From Acidobacteriota bacterium (lineage in GTDB: Bacteria > Acidobacteriota > Terriglobia > Acidiferrales > UBA7541): a DNA stretch of 64,000 nucleotides. The position numbers and the translations under genes are program-made. The DNA is taken from NCBI GenBank assembly GCA_013289585.1, contig JABCZR010000012.1:89328-153327 (forward strand), in the 5' to 3' direction. Positions within the stretch are counted from its first letter, which is position 1, and each line of letters opens with the position of its first letter. This document shows, one piece after another, positions 41,811 to 50,779 of this stretch. A model generated the notes under the pieces. The model ran no database searches. It was not told the DNA's origin and was given only the letters and a program-made list of their open reading frames with translations.

Positions 41811-42740
41811 TTACAGCTTTAGAGTTTTCAGATACTCGCGAAAAGCCGCGCCGAATTCCGGGTTCTGCAGCGCGATCTCCACGGTCGCTTTCAGGAAGCC
41901 GAGCTTGTCGCCCGCGTCGTAGGAAATTCCCTCATAGATATAAGCGAACAGGCCTTGCTCCTTCGCCAAAATACGCAGCGCGTCGGTAAGTTGAATTTCG
42001 TTTCCAGCGCCGGGCTTCGTGCGTTCCAGACAATCAAATATCGCGGAAGGCAGAACGTAGCGGCCAGTGATCGCGAGATTCGAAGGCGCGTTCGCGGGTT
42101 TTGGTTTTTCCACCAGATCACGAATGCGCAGCAGGCGCTCGCCGAACGGCGGCTGCGGCGCTGGCACGGCATCCACGATACCGTAGAGATGCGTTTTGTC
42201 CTTGGGGACTTGCTCGACGGCGATGGCCCCTACACCGATGGATTCGTAGACGTCGATCAATTGTTTGGTAGCAGGGTTTTTCCCCGGTATGAGCACGTCG
42301 CCGAGTAACACGGCGAAGGGTTCGTCGCCAACAAGATCGCGCGCAACGAGCACAGCGTGTCCGAGGCCGAGCGGTTCTTTCTGCCGCGTGTAACTGACCT
42401 GCAGCATGTTGCTGATCTTTCGAACGAGTTCGGCCTGATCGTGGCGGCCCTTCTCTTCCAGAAAACGCTCCAGGGCGGGAGCGGAATCGAAATGATCTTC
42501 GATGGAGTTTTTGCCCTTGCCGGTGACGATGATGATGTGCTCGATGCCGGAAGCGACGCACTCCTCGGCGACGTATTGAATCTGCGGCTTGTCGACGACG
42601 GTGAGCATTTCCTTTGGCTGCGCTTTGGTGGCGGGGAGAAAGCGCGTGCCAAGGCCAGCGGCAGGGAGCACGGCTTTGCGGACTTTCATGCGCGAGCCCT
42701 TGGAGGAAGCGTTGAGTGTAGCTGTGATGGTGTCGGTCAT
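41811..42740 (-). CDS. galU: UTP-glucose-1-phosphate uridylyltransferase
   Basis: 309 residues. The nucleotidyltransferase signature is VRKAVLPAAGLGTRFLPATKAQPKEMLTVVDKP; the UTP-site motif GKGKNSIEDHFD, PLGLGHAVLVARDLVGDEPFAVLLGDVL and the later VEKPKP and AGNEIQLTDAL are present. It makes UDP-glucose for envelope polysaccharide. Start uncertain: ATG 42740, or ATG 42689 (MKVRKAVLP), which has a closer AAGGG site and better matches homologues. Confidence 0.93.
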   Translation of the reverse strand: MTDTITATLNASSKGSRMKVRKAVLPAAGLGTRFLPATKAQPKEMLTVVDKPQIQYVAEECVASGIEHIIIVTGKGKNSIEDHFDSAPALERFLEEKGRHDQAELVRKISNMLQVSYTRQKEPLGLGHAVLVARDLVGDEPFAVLLGDVLIPGKNPATKQLIDVYESIGVGAIAVEQVPKDKTHLYGIVDAVPAPQPPFGERLLRIRDLVEKPKPANAPSNLAITGRYVLPSAIFDCLERTKPGAGNEIQLTDALRILAKEQGLFAYIYEGISYDAGDKLGFLKATVEIALQNPEFGAAFREYLKTLKL

Positions 42741-42961
42741 AGAGTCAAGATCTTGCCTACTCCCGGCGAATGGACACCATTCTTCGATGCGATTCGAAAA
42801 CAGTCAATGCATTTGAGAAGCCGCGTTGCTTCCTCGATGAAGCAGCCCGGTCCGGCGAATACGGTTGACGCGGGACGATGGCATAGGATGCTGAGCCGAA
42901 GCACCGGATGGGCTTGTGCTAGCATAAACCTCATGAATAGCAATGTTGGCGTGAGTGGAAA

Positions 42962-44089
42962 ATGAGCATTCGAATCCTGGGGATTGAATCTTCGTGCGAT
43001 GAGACGGCGGCGGCGGTGGTCGCGGACGGGCGGGAAATCCTGTCCAGCGTGGTGGCGTCGCAGATCGATGTGCACAGGAAGTATGGCGGCGTGGTGCCGG
43101 AACTGGCGTCGCGCGAGCATTTGCGGCAGATCGTACCGGTGGTGCGAGAAGCGATTGAACAAGCGGGGATGAAACTTGCGGATTTGGATGCGATTGGAGT
43201 GACGCAAGGGCCGGGCCTTGTTGGTGCGTTGCTGGTGGGAATTACATATGGAAAAACGCTGGCGCAGGCGCTTGGAAAACCGCTGGTGCCGGTGAATCAT
43301 CTGGAGGGGCACGTTCATGCGGTTTTTTTGGAGGCGCACAAGGCGGGGCGAACGGCGAAATTGCCGGCGGTGTGTTTGATCGTTTCGGGCGGGCACACGG
43401 TTTTGTACGAAGTGAAGCCGGAAGATTCGAACGTGCAGGATGCGAGCGGGAAGTTGCTCTATCGGAAGTTGGGGCAGACGCGGGACGACGCCGCGGGCGA
43501 AGCGTACGACAAAGTTGCGAAGCTACTAGGTCTTGGATATCCGGGGGGGCCGGTTCTGGACCGGCTGGCGGCGGTTTCGAATGGCGTGGCGGCGCCGGTG
43601 AAATTCGGGCCGACGAAGATGAAGGGAAACGCGCTGGATTTCAGCTTCAGCGGGCTGAAAACCGCGGTGCTCTATCATGTGCGCGAGCATCTGGAATATT
43701 CTGCGGAGATTCGCGCGCGGGAAGAAGCGCTGCAGCGCGGCGAACGAAAAGTGGAACAATTGCAGCCATTGTGCAGCCCGCAGACTTTGGCACTGGTGCG
43801 CGAGTTTCAGAATGCGGTGGTGCGTGACCTGGTTGATCGCACAATGAGAGCGGCGGAAGAGTTGGGCGTCGAGAGCGTGCTGGTCTCGGGCGGAGTGGCG
43901 GCCAACAGCCAGTTGCGCGCGACGTTCGAACAGCGGGCGAAATCCGCGGGCGTCGAGGTGTTTTTTCCGAGCCGGGCGCTTTCGACAGACAATGCGGCGA
44001 TGATTGCGGCGGCTGCGTATTCGCGTTTCCGCGCGGGAATTCTTGCGGATAGTTCACTCAACGCCGATCCCAGCCTTGCCTTGGCGTAG
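42962..44089 (+). CDS. tsaD: tRNA threonylcarbamoyladenosine biosynthesis protein TsaD
   Basis: 375 residues, ASKHA fold, the catalytic subunit of t6A formation on tRNAs reading ANN codons. It begins [18 protein letters not shown]. The metal-binding HLEGHVHA motif, [13 protein letters not shown], and [13 protein letters not shown] are in place. The C-terminal [12 protein letters not shown] and [11 protein letters not shown] complete the fold. Its partner gene tsaB lies about 4.4 kb downstream, separated by the pxp genes and carD. Confidence 0.96.
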   Translation: MSIRILGIESSCDETAAAVVADGREILSSVVASQIDVHRKYGGVVPELASREHLRQIVPVVREAIEQAGMKLADLDAIGVTQGPGLVGALLVGITYGKTLAQALGKPLVPVNHLEGHVHAVFLEAHKAGRTAKLPAVCLIVSGGHTVLYEVKPEDSNVQDASGKLLYRKLGQTRDDAAGEAYDKVAKLLGLGYPGGPVLDRLAAVSNGVAAPVKFGPTKMKGNALDFSFSGLKTAVLYHVREHLEYSAEIRAREEALQRGERKVEQLQPLCSPQTLALVREFQNAVVRDLVDRTMRAAEELGVESVLVSGGVAANSQLRATFEQRAKSAGVEVFFPSRALSTDNAAMIAAAAYSRFRAGILADSSLNADPSLALA

Positions 44090-44148
44090 CACTAGACAGA
44101 CAGCACCGAAGACAATTTATTAGTGTATTCGTGTGCGCGGGCGGAAGA

Positions 44149-44170
44149 GGACAGGCAGGAATGCCTGTCC
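44149..44170. repeat. REP-like hairpin repeat (GGACAGGCA type)
   Basis: GGACAGGCA and TGCCTGTCC form a perfect 9-base-pair stem around GGAA, followed by TACTGTGG. It is between tsaD and the pxpB start and is of the intergenic hairpin type found in many acidobacterial genomes. Confidence 0.7.
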
Positions 44171-44207
44171 TACTGTGGACCATCGCGTGGGTTATACTTT
44201 CGCGAGT

Positions 44208-45023
44208 ATGGGGAACTTGGCGGGCGAGGGCGCACGGTTTCAGATTGCCAGCGATCAGTCGCTGCTGGTTTATTTTGATCAAGTGGATAAGACGGACCGG
44301 TCTAAAGACCGGCCACTACAGGATCAGGAGCAAGGCCGGGCTGAAGCCCGGCCTCTACAAAGTCAGCCGCTACAAAGCCGGGCACGGCAAAATCAGATCA
44401 CAGTTCAGGCGAATGAAAAAGTCAGGAAGCTGCTACGGCTGCTGGAGCTGGAGCCGGTGGCGGGAGTGCGCAATCTCCATCCGGCGTATTGCTCGTTGCT
44501 GGTGAAGTTTGATGTGTTGAAGTTGCAGCATGGGGAAGTGGAAGAAATTTTGAGGGGATATCTCGCGCGGCTCGAAGAGGTGAAACTTCCGGAACCAAGA
44601 ATGGTTGAAATTCCGGTCAGCTATGGCGGCGAGTTTGGGCCGGATTTGGCGGAAGTGGGCGCTTTGCTAGGAATGACGGCGGAGCAGGTGATCGAGCTGC
44701 ATTCGTCGGTCGAATATCAGGTGTATTTCCTGGGATTTGTTCCCGGATTTGCGTACCTGGGGGAATTGCCGGAAGGGTTGGTGACACCGCGGCTGGCGAC
44801 GCCGCGGCGGAAGGTGCCGGCGGGGAGCGTGGGGATCGCCGGGAATCAGACGGGGGTATATCCGTTCGCGACGCCGGGGGGATGGAGATTGCTGGGGCGA
44901 ACGCCTTTGGCGATGTTCCGGGCGGATCGCGCAGAGTTGAGTCTGCTTTCGATTGGGGATCGTGTGAAGTTTGTGCCGATTTCGCGCGAGGAATTCGTGG
45001 CGGCGGAGGCAAGGGGAAATTGA
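44208..45023 (+). CDS. pxpB: 5-oxoprolinase subunit B with REP-derived in-frame insertion
   Basis: 271 residues. PxpB (KipI-like) works with PxpC and PxpA to open 5-oxoproline using ATP. Conserved parts: LLVYFDQ at the start, then [31 protein letters not shown], and [55 protein letters not shown]. Between LLVYFDQ and [10 protein letters not shown], residues about 26-62 are a Gln/Arg/Asp-rich insert encoded by hairpin repeats. ATG 44208 is chosen. Gene order pxpB-pxpC-pxpA. Confidence 0.88.
   Translation: MGNLAGEGARFQIASDQSLLVYFDQVDKTDRSKDRPLQDQEQGRAEARPLQSQPLQSRARQNQITVQANEKVRKLLRLLELEPVAGVRNLHPAYCSLLVKFDVLKLQHGEVEEILRGYLARLEEVKLPEPRMVEIPVSYGGEFGPDLAEVGALLGMTAEQVIELHSSVEYQVYFLGFVPGFAYLGELPEGLVTPRLATPRRKVPAGSVGIAGNQTGVYPFATPGGWRLLGRTPLAMFRADRAELSLLSIGDRVKFVPISREEFVAAEARGN
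44290..44395. repeat. Cluster of REP-like hairpins inside pxpB
   Basis: Two perfect hairpins, CCGGTCT/AGACCGG (44297-44312) and GGCCGGGCT/AGCCCGGCC (44334-44353), are each followed by a (A/T)CTACA box. A third partial copy lies at 44365-44395. The hairpins start 37 bases apart. Reading frame is kept through all of them. Confidence 0.85.
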
Positions 45024-45040
45024 GAAGGGAAAGAAAAAGC

Positions 45041-45070
45041 AGATCCCTCGCTACGCTCGGGATGATAATT
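45041..45070. repeat. REP-like element between pxpB and pxpC
   Basis: AGATCCCTCGCTACGCTCGGGATGAT: an imperfect hairpin (ATCCC/GGGAT arms, CGC/GCT interior) in the 64-base gap between pxpB and pxpC. Sequences of this form recur between genes in many soil bacteria. Confidence 0.55.
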
Positions 45071-45087
45071 GCGGTGACGAGGCGCGC

Positions 45088-46092
45088 ATGGCGGTGATTC
45101 AGGTGCTGGAGCCGGGGCTGTTCACGACGGTTCAGGATTTGGGGCGGGAGGGCTATGGTCCGCTGGGCGTTTCGCCTTCAGGGGCGGCGGATGCGGTTTC
45201 GCTTATGATGGGGAATCGACTGGTGGGAAATGCCGAAGGGGAAGCGGGGTTGGAAATGACGCTGCTTGGCGGGGCGTTCCTGTTTCCGGAAGGCGCGGTG
45301 CTGGCGCTGGCGGGGTCGGATTTTGGGGCGACGCTGGATGGAAAGCCTGTTGAGTTGTGGAGAAGGTTTGAAGCGCGTGCGGGAAAGGTGCTGCGATTGG
45401 GGCCGACGCAGTCTGGGGCGCGGTGTTACTTGTGCGTCCTGGGAGGAATCGAAGTGGAACTTCTCTTGGGGAGCGCTTCGACGCACATTTTGAGCGGGCT
45501 GGGCGGGCATGAAGGGAGGGCACTGCGGAAGGGGGATGTGCTGAAGATCGGCACGCACAGGTGGAAGATGCCAAGCGGTTGGGCTGCGAGTTTTCGAAAA
45601 CGCGAGTGGGTGTTATCGGATCGGGTGCTGGATGCTCTCGAGCCGCGAAAAGAATTGCGTGTCACGGACGGACCGCAAAACGATCGGTTTTCAGAGGCGG
45701 CGAAGAAAGTTTTTTATGAGAGCACCTATCGGGTGGCGGAAGATTCCAACCGCATGGGGATTCGGCTGCAAGGGCCGGGGATTCCAGCGCCGGTTGGTGG
45801 AGAGATGATTTCAGAGGGCGTCGCGCTTGGGGCCGTGCAGGTGCCGGAGGGAGGACAGCCGATTATTTTGTTTGTGGAACAACAGACGACGGGGGGCTAT
45901 CCGAAGATTGCGAATGTGGCTTCGGTGGATTTTCATAGCCTGGGTCAGTTGCGGCCGCGGGATGAGATTCGGTTTCGACGGGTCGAGGGGCTAGGCGCGC
46001 GAACGATGCTGGTCCTCCAGGAAACGGTGCTCAGGTCAGATTTGCGCGACAGACGGCTGCTTCCATATGAATCAAGACGATTTAAGAATTGA
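45088..46092 (+). CDS. pxpC: 5-oxoprolinase subunit C
   Basis: 334 residues, the biotin-dependent-carboxyltransferase-like (KipA) partner of PxpB. Motifs: VLEPGLFTTVQDLGREGYGPLGVSPSGAADAVSLMMGNRLVGN at the start; SDRMGIRL-type SNRMGIRLQGP in the core; EGVALGAVQVPEGGQPIILFVEQQTTGGYPKIANV near the end. ATG 45088 follows the REP element. It overlaps pxpA by 26 bases, so these are co-translated. Confidence 0.93.
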   Translation: MAVIQVLEPGLFTTVQDLGREGYGPLGVSPSGAADAVSLMMGNRLVGNAEGEAGLEMTLLGGAFLFPEGAVLALAGSDFGATLDGKPVELWRRFEARAGKVLRLGPTQSGARCYLCVLGGIEVELLLGSASTHILSGLGGHEGRALRKGDVLKIGTHRWKMPSGWAASFRKREWVLSDRVLDALEPRKELRVTDGPQNDRFSEAAKKVFYESTYRVAEDSNRMGIRLQGPGIPAPVGGEMISEGVALGAVQVPEGGQPIILFVEQQTTGGYPKIANVASVDFHSLGQLRPRDEIRFRRVEGLGARTMLVLQETVLRSDLRDRRLLPYESRRFKN

Positions 46093-46843
46093 TTTGAATT
46101 GCGACATGGGCGAGGTGCCGGAAGCGATTGCGGACGGCACGCAGGAATCGCTGATGCGCTCGATCACGTCGGTCAACATTGCCTGCGGAGGACATGCTGG
46201 CGACGAGCGGACGATGAAGACGACGATTGAGCAGGCGCTTCGATGGAAGCTGGCGATTGGGGCGCATCCGGGGTATGCGGATCGGGCAAATTTTGGGCGG
46301 GTGGAGTTGAACCTGCCTGAGAGGGAGATTGCGGATTCGGTTTACGAGCAGGTATGCAGGCTCGCGGAAATTGCGGCGGGTTGCGGCGCGCGGGTGGTTC
46401 ACGTGAAGCCGCATGGCGCGCTTTACAATCAGGCGGTGAAGAATCGCGGGATTGCGGAGGCGATTGCGGATGGCGTGGCGAGGTGGGACAAAGGCACCGT
46501 GCTCGTGGGGTTGGCGGGGTCACCGATGCTGGAGGTGTTCCGGCAAGCGGGGTTCGCGGTGGCGGCAGAGGCCTTTGCCGACCGGCGGTATGAGGCGGAT
46601 GGAACTTTGCGCTCGCGGAAGTTTGAGGATGCGCTGATTCGCAATCCGGAGGAAGCGGCGTGGCAGGCGCTGGGGATCGCGGAGCGAGGGTTAGTGATTG
46701 CGAGCGACGGGAGCGAAGTCTCGGTTGACGCGCAGACCTTGTGCATTCATGGGGACACTCCGGGCGCGCCGGCAATTGCGGAGGCGATCACGCGGACGCT
46801 GCGCGAAGCGGGAGCTACCCTGAGAAAAATGTCAGGGGCATGA
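46067..46843 (+). CDS. pxpA: 5-oxoprolinase subunit A (LamB/YcsF family)
   Basis: 258 residues. The family signature is RIDLNCDMGEVPEAIADGT at the N-terminus, VNIACGGHAGDERTM, GAHPGYADRANFGR, and VKPHGALYNQAV, all intact. PxpA performs the hydrolytic step in the PxpABC complex that returns 5-oxoproline to glutamate. Third gene of the operon; ATG 46067 lies inside pxpC. Confidence 0.94.
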   Translation: MNQDDLRIDLNCDMGEVPEAIADGTQESLMRSITSVNIACGGHAGDERTMKTTIEQALRWKLAIGAHPGYADRANFGRVELNLPEREIADSVYEQVCRLAEIAAGCGARVVHVKPHGALYNQAVKNRGIAEAIADGVARWDKGTVLVGLAGSPMLEVFRQAGFAVAAEAFADRRYEADGTLRSRKFEDALIRNPEEAAWQALGIAERGLVIASDGSEVSVDAQTLCIHGDTPGAPAIAEAITRTLREAGATLRKMSGA

Positions 46844-46876
46844 AAGGGAATTGAAGGGAGCCCAGATCGAGGCGGG

Positions 46877-47566
46877 ATGGCAAAATCGGAACTCATGAGA
46901 GAAATGCGTGACTTGCAAGCGAAATTAAACCCCTTCTTCAAGGAACGAAATTTCCGACGGCTGGGAGGCACCTACAATCGGATCACTGCAGATGGCCTAA
47001 CCCATGTTGTGAATTTTCAAAAGGGGCGCTTCGACCTACCCGGCACAACGTCAATACCGGGGTTTCGGGAGAACCTCTACGGAAAATTTACGATCAACGT
47101 TGGGGTGTACGTACCCGAAGTGCAGTTATTCGGCTCTGGGGGGAAGGAACCCAAGTTCGTGGCGGAGTATTACTGTTGCGTTCGTGAGAGGCTTGGAACC
47201 CTTGGTCCCGAACGCGTTGATATTTGGTGGGAACTTAAAAAAGAACCTGACTCAGTCGAAGAAGTGGTTAATGAAATAAGGCAACGACTGGAAGTGGACG
47301 CGTTTCCATTTCTTGCCCGGTTTGAAACGCGCGAGGCGCTTTTGAGTGAGTTACTCAGCGGGCCTTCCACGGCAAGCTACAGGAGTCCCCGTTCGCGGGT
47401 TGATTGTGCGATTATCCTGGCGGCTCGCGGTCAACGGAGCGAAGCACACGATCTTTTGGCAGCGCATAGGGCGGCACATATTCGAGAACGAGGGCATCCA
47501 GGACACTTGAAATACCTTGAGGATCTTGCGGTCGAGCTCGGATTGGAGAATTTGGAGACTACTTAG
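46877..47566 (+). CDS. DUF4304-domain protein
   Basis: 229 residues. The DUF4304 domain is recognised from LMREMRDLQAKLNPFFKERNFRRLGGTYNRITADGLTHVVNFQKG...GKFTINVGVYVPEV. A C-terminal helical part (CAIILAARGQRSEAHDLLAAHRAAHIRERGHPGHLKYLEDLAVELG) is TPR-like. No function is known for the domain. Its codon use appears less biased and its DNA less GC-rich than its neighbours, so a recent acquisition is possible. Confidence 0.72.
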   Translation: MAKSELMREMRDLQAKLNPFFKERNFRRLGGTYNRITADGLTHVVNFQKGRFDLPGTTSIPGFRENLYGKFTINVGVYVPEVQLFGSGGKEPKFVAEYYCCVRERLGTLGPERVDIWWELKKEPDSVEEVVNEIRQRLEVDAFPFLARFETREALLSELLSGPSTASYRSPRSRVDCAIILAARGQRSEAHDLLAAHRAAHIRERGHPGHLKYLEDLAVELGLENLETT

Positions 47567-47611
47567 CATCCTCGAGTAAGTGGTGACCTGACGTCGGCTG
47601 CGCCAGTGACC

Positions 47612-47645
47612 GAAAAAAAGCGGGCAGCTTAAAAAGCTGCCCGCC
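47612..47645 (-). terminator. Terminator of carD
   Basis: On the minus strand GCGGGCAGC pairs with GCTGCCCGC around a short AT loop, followed by seven T residues. It lies 32 bases beyond the carD stop. Confidence 0.88.
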
Positions 47646-47676
47646 GGGGAAGGAAGAGCCGCGTAGGCGGCAAGGG

Positions 47677-48198
47677 CTATTCGAACTTTTCGGTAAGGAC
47701 GGGGAACTGGAGCTTGGCTTTAGCCAGGGACTTGACGACGATGGCTTCGGCGCTCTCCGCCGTGGTGTTGCGGGACGTAGCCATTTCGCTGACGAGGAGG
47801 TACTTCGCGCGTTCGAGCATTTTCTTTTCGCGGAAGGAGAGCGGCTTGCTGCGGCTGAGGGAAACGAGACTCTTGAGGACGACGGCGACTTCGAGGAGGG
47901 ATCCGGTGCGCATGCGCTCCGAATTCTCTTTGAAGCGGTGCTTCCAGTCGTGATGAGAGTTAAGTTTACCGGTTTCGAGGAAGCCGAGGACTTTCGCCGA
48001 CTCCGTGGAACGGATGACGGAACGAAGGCCAACGGTGGTTGCGTTGGATTGCGGGACCATGACACGCAAACCGCTGGAAACAATGCGAATCATGAAGTAA
48101 CGTTCGGTTCTGCCGTTCAAGACGCCGTAGCTGATCTGTTCAACAATGCCCACACCGTGATTCGGATATACGACCTTGTCGCCGATCTTGTAGTCCAT
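47677..48198 (-). CDS. carD: CarD-family transcriptional regulator
   Basis: 173 residues. The CarD RNA-polymerase-interaction Tudor-like fold is at the start (YKIGDKVVYPNHGVGIVEQISYGVLNGRTERYFMIRIVSSGLRVMVP), then the helical DNA-contacting domain (RFKENSERMRTGSLLEVAVVLKSLVSLSRSKPLSFREKKMLERAKYLLVSE). CarD stabilises the open promoter complex. ATG 48198 chosen; the longer frame has a short non-homologous leader. Confidence 0.92.
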   Translation of the reverse strand: MDYKIGDKVVYPNHGVGIVEQISYGVLNGRTERYFMIRIVSSGLRVMVPQSNATTVGLRSVIRSTESAKVLGFLETGKLNSHHDWKHRFKENSERMRTGSLLEVAVVLKSLVSLSRSKPLSFREKKMLERAKYLLVSEMATSRNTTAESAEAIVVKSLAKAKLQFPVLTEKFE

Positions 48199-48462
48199 AA
48201 ATTCGGTTGCCCCCTGAGAGATGCTGGAACAGTATATTAACAATGTGCCGGAAGAGTCAAGATATATCCAGTGGAATGAGGAGGTTAGGGAAAAAGAGAT
48301 ATTAATTTGGCAATGAAATTGCTAGGCGGCTTTGCAGATCAGGGGAGAATTCCCACCATTCAGCGGTGAAAATCGGCCAATCGCTGCTTGCGAACGGTGG
48401 CGGCCAATGAGTTTTTTTGCGAACTTTTCCGGGGGCTGGCGAGAGTACGGTAGAATGCGGAT

Positions 48463-49179
48463 GTGATTGTACTGGCGATAGATACATGCGATTCGCGGGG
48501 CAGCGTAGCGGTGCTGCGAGGCGAAGCGGTTGTGCAAGTGGCGAGGCATGAATCGGCGGAGGAGTACTCCGCCTGGCTGCTGCCGGCGGTGGCGGAGGTG
48601 CTTCGAGCCGCAGGTCTCGGGATGGCGGAAGTCGATGGGTACGCGGTCGCGGCGGGGCCGGGGTCCTTCACGGGAGTGCGGGTGGGACTGACAACGGTCA
48701 AAGCCTGGGGCGAAGTTTATGGGAAGCGCATCGCGGCGGTTTCCCGGCTGGAGGCGCTGGCTGTGCAATCCAATGGGGAAGAGCCACACGTTGCGGCGTT
48801 TGCGGATGCGCGTCGCGGGCAGGTGTTCGGGGCGGTTTACCGGTGCGCGGAGACGGGATTAGAGAGGCTGGGGGAGGAAATGGTCATCCCTCCAGGAAGG
48901 TTTGTTGAGATGGCTGCGGAGCTGACGAGCGGAGGAAGCGTTTCGTGGGTGTCTACGGACGCGGAGTGCGTTCTTCAGGATGCGGCGTGGAGTGCGCGAG
49001 AGTCGCGCGGCGAAAAGGTGGAGCGCGTCTCCAGCGTATTGGCTCCGGCGATTGGGCGGATTGGAATGACGCAATTGGCGGCAGGACGGCACACGGATGC
49101 GCTCGCACTGGATGCGAATTACGTGCGGCGCTCGGACGCGGAAATCTTCTGGAAGGGCGGGGCGGCGCATGGGCGCTGA
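48463..49179 (+). CDS. tsaB: tRNA threonylcarbamoyladenosine biosynthesis protein TsaB
   Basis: 238 residues from GTG 48463, the ASKHA-fold scaffold partner of TsaD. Markers: VLAIDTCDSRGSVAVL, GYAVAAGPGSFTGVRVGLTTVKAW, VAAVSRLEALAVQ. It overlaps rimI by 11 bases. Confidence 0.93.
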   Translation: MIVLAIDTCDSRGSVAVLRGEAVVQVARHESAEEYSAWLLPAVAEVLRAAGLGMAEVDGYAVAAGPGSFTGVRVGLTTVKAWGEVYGKRIAAVSRLEALAVQSNGEEPHVAAFADARRGQVFGAVYRCAETGLERLGEEMVIPPGRFVEMAAELTSGGSVSWVSTDAECVLQDAAWSARESRGEKVERVSSVLAPAIGRIGMTQLAAGRHTDALALDANYVRRSDAEIFWKGGAAHGR

Positions 49180-49645
49180 AGTGAGGCAGGAAAAAACCAA
49201 CGCTTCCATTCGAACGCTTCGTCCATCGGACGCGCCAGCGGTGACTAAGATCTTGCAACAGGCCCCGGAAGCGGCGAATTGGTCGGGTAAGAGCTTTGAG
49301 GAGTTGCTGGCTTGGTCTGGCGGTGTTGCGCTTGCAAGCGAGACGATCGGGGAACTATCGGGTTTTCTATTCGGGCGGCAAGTAGGCGACGAGGCGGAAA
49401 TCTTAAATCTGGCGATGATTCCCGATCGGCGGCGCCTGGGGGAGGGTGGGGCGCTACTGAGCGCGGCGCTGGAGGAATTTCGAAGGCGGGGAGTAAGTCG
49501 CGTGTTTTTAGAGGTTAGGGAGTCGAACGCGGCGGCGATAGCGTTCTATCTCAAGTATGGGTTTGCCAAAAGCGGCCGCCGGCCCGGGTATTACCGCGAT
49601 CCGGCCGAGGCGGCGCTGGTGATGGAGAAGAAACTCACAGGCTAG
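49169..49645 (+). CDS. rimI: Ribosomal-protein S18-alanine N-acetyltransferase
   Basis: 158 residues; GNAT fold. The acetyl-CoA loop is LAMIPDRRRLGEGGALLSAALEEFRRRG, then VFLEVRESNAAAIAFYLKYGF, as in RimI. It acetylates the N-terminal Ala of ribosomal protein S18. Its common association with tsaB supports the call. ATG 49169 overlaps tsaB. Confidence 0.9.
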   Translation: MGAEVRQEKTNASIRTLRPSDAPAVTKILQQAPEAANWSGKSFEELLAWSGGVALASETIGELSGFLFGRQVGDEAEILNLAMIPDRRRLGEGGALLSAALEEFRRRGVSRVFLEVRESNAAAIAFYLKYGFAKSGRRPGYYRDPAEAALVMEKKLTG

Positions 49646-49746
49646 GACCAAATTCCCACGGGTTCCCCCTTGACGTGGGAAACCAAAGTGCTATCTTTCG
49701 CTCATGTAGTGTTCATCGCACATTCACGGAGTCGTGAGGAGGACGC

Positions 49747-49989
49747 ATGGCAACAGCGCAGCGGGCACCTCGGGACATACTTCTTCAAACAGACGCCGAC
49801 TATCAGCGTCTGGCACAGCAACACCAGCAATACGAAGCAGAACTCCAGCAAATCTCCAAATCGCCCTACCTGAATTCGGAAGACCTCCTGGAAGAAATCA
49901 AGCTCAAGAAGATGAAGCTCCACTGTAAAGATGAGATGGAACGGATTGCCGCGCGTATCCTACGCGCGAAGACCAACTACAGCCAATAG
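49747..49989 (+). CDS. YdcH-family (DUF465) small protein
   Basis: 80 residues, almost entirely helical and charged: DADYQRLAQQHQQYEAELQQISKS ... EEIKLKKMKLHCKDEMERIA. This is the DUF465/YdcH signature, a two-helix hairpin with conserved LKKxKLxxKDxM. ATG 49747 follows GAGGAGGACGC. Role unknown. Confidence 0.8.
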   Translation: MATAQRAPRDILLQTDADYQRLAQQHQQYEAELQQISKSPYLNSEDLLEEIKLKKMKLHCKDEMERIAARILRAKTNYSQ

Positions 49990-50060
49990 CAACGGCTTCC
50001 CGGGTGATTCTGTCGTAGAATGACCACTGCGCGCTCGCGGGATTCAGACCACGAGCGGGA

Positions 50061-50777
50061 ATGCAGAGGTCTACTCCGGCAAGCATGGTCAAGGAAGGCT
50101 ACTACTTCGGGGTTCCACCGCTTTTGCTAAGCGGAAGCTCTTTTTTGCTGCACTGGTACGCCGCGGCAGCCGCTCTGGTGTTTCTGGCCCTGTTTGTATT
50201 TTCCTTTTTTCGAGATCCAGAGCGAGTCATCCCTTCGGAACCGGGGGCGGTGGTGTCTCCGGGAGATGGCCGCGTGGTGGTGGTAACGGAGGAAGAGAAC
50301 GCCGGGCGTCCGGGGAGCCGCATCAGCATCTTTCTGGCAGTCTGGAATGTGCATGTGAACCGCTCGCCCGCGGCGGGAATTATCACGAAGATGGAATACC
50401 GGCCAGGGAAGTTTCTTGCGGCCATGCGCGAACGGGCTTCGGTGGAGAACGAGCAGAACGTGTTTACGCTTTCGACCGATGCGGGGGAAATGGTGTTCAA
50501 GCAGATTGCGGGGTTGATCGCGCGGCGAGTAGTCTCGTGGAAGAAAGTTGGCGACAGGGTCTCGCGCGGGGAGCGGATTGGGCTGGTACGATTCGGCTCG
50601 CGTGTGGATGTCTGGGTGCCCAAAGAGGCGGAGATTCTGGTGAAGCTGGGGCAGAATGTGAAGGGCGGAGCGAGCGTTTTGGCAAGGTGGCCTGGGAAAG
50701 CGGCGGCCGAGCATTCGAATGAAGCCAGCGCGGCGGAAGCGGACACAAATCTGACAGCGACAGGGAAGCGGTCGTAA
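50061..50777 (+). CDS. psd: Phosphatidylserine decarboxylase, short form
   Basis: 238 residues. Two hydrophobic helices near the N-terminus are followed by the conserved SPGDG (about 66-70), WNVHVNRSP (His98) and the autocatalytic site RFGSRVDV, where the bond between Gly179 and Ser180 is cleaved to make the pyruvoyl group. It converts phosphatidylserine to phosphatidylethanolamine and sits 2 bases before pssA, which makes the substrate. The start may be ATG 50061 or ATG 50085. Confidence 0.93.
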   Translation: MQRSTPASMVKEGYYFGVPPLLLSGSSFLLHWYAAAAALVFLALFVFSFFRDPERVIPSEPGAVVSPGDGRVVVVTEEENAGRPGSRISIFLAVWNVHVNRSPAAGIITKMEYRPGKFLAAMRERASVENEQNVFTLSTDAGEMVFKQIAGLIARRVVSWKKVGDRVSRGERIGLVRFGSRVDVWVPKEAEILVKLGQNVKGGASVLARWPGKAAAEHSNEASAAEADTNLTATGKRS

Positions 50778-50779
50778 TC

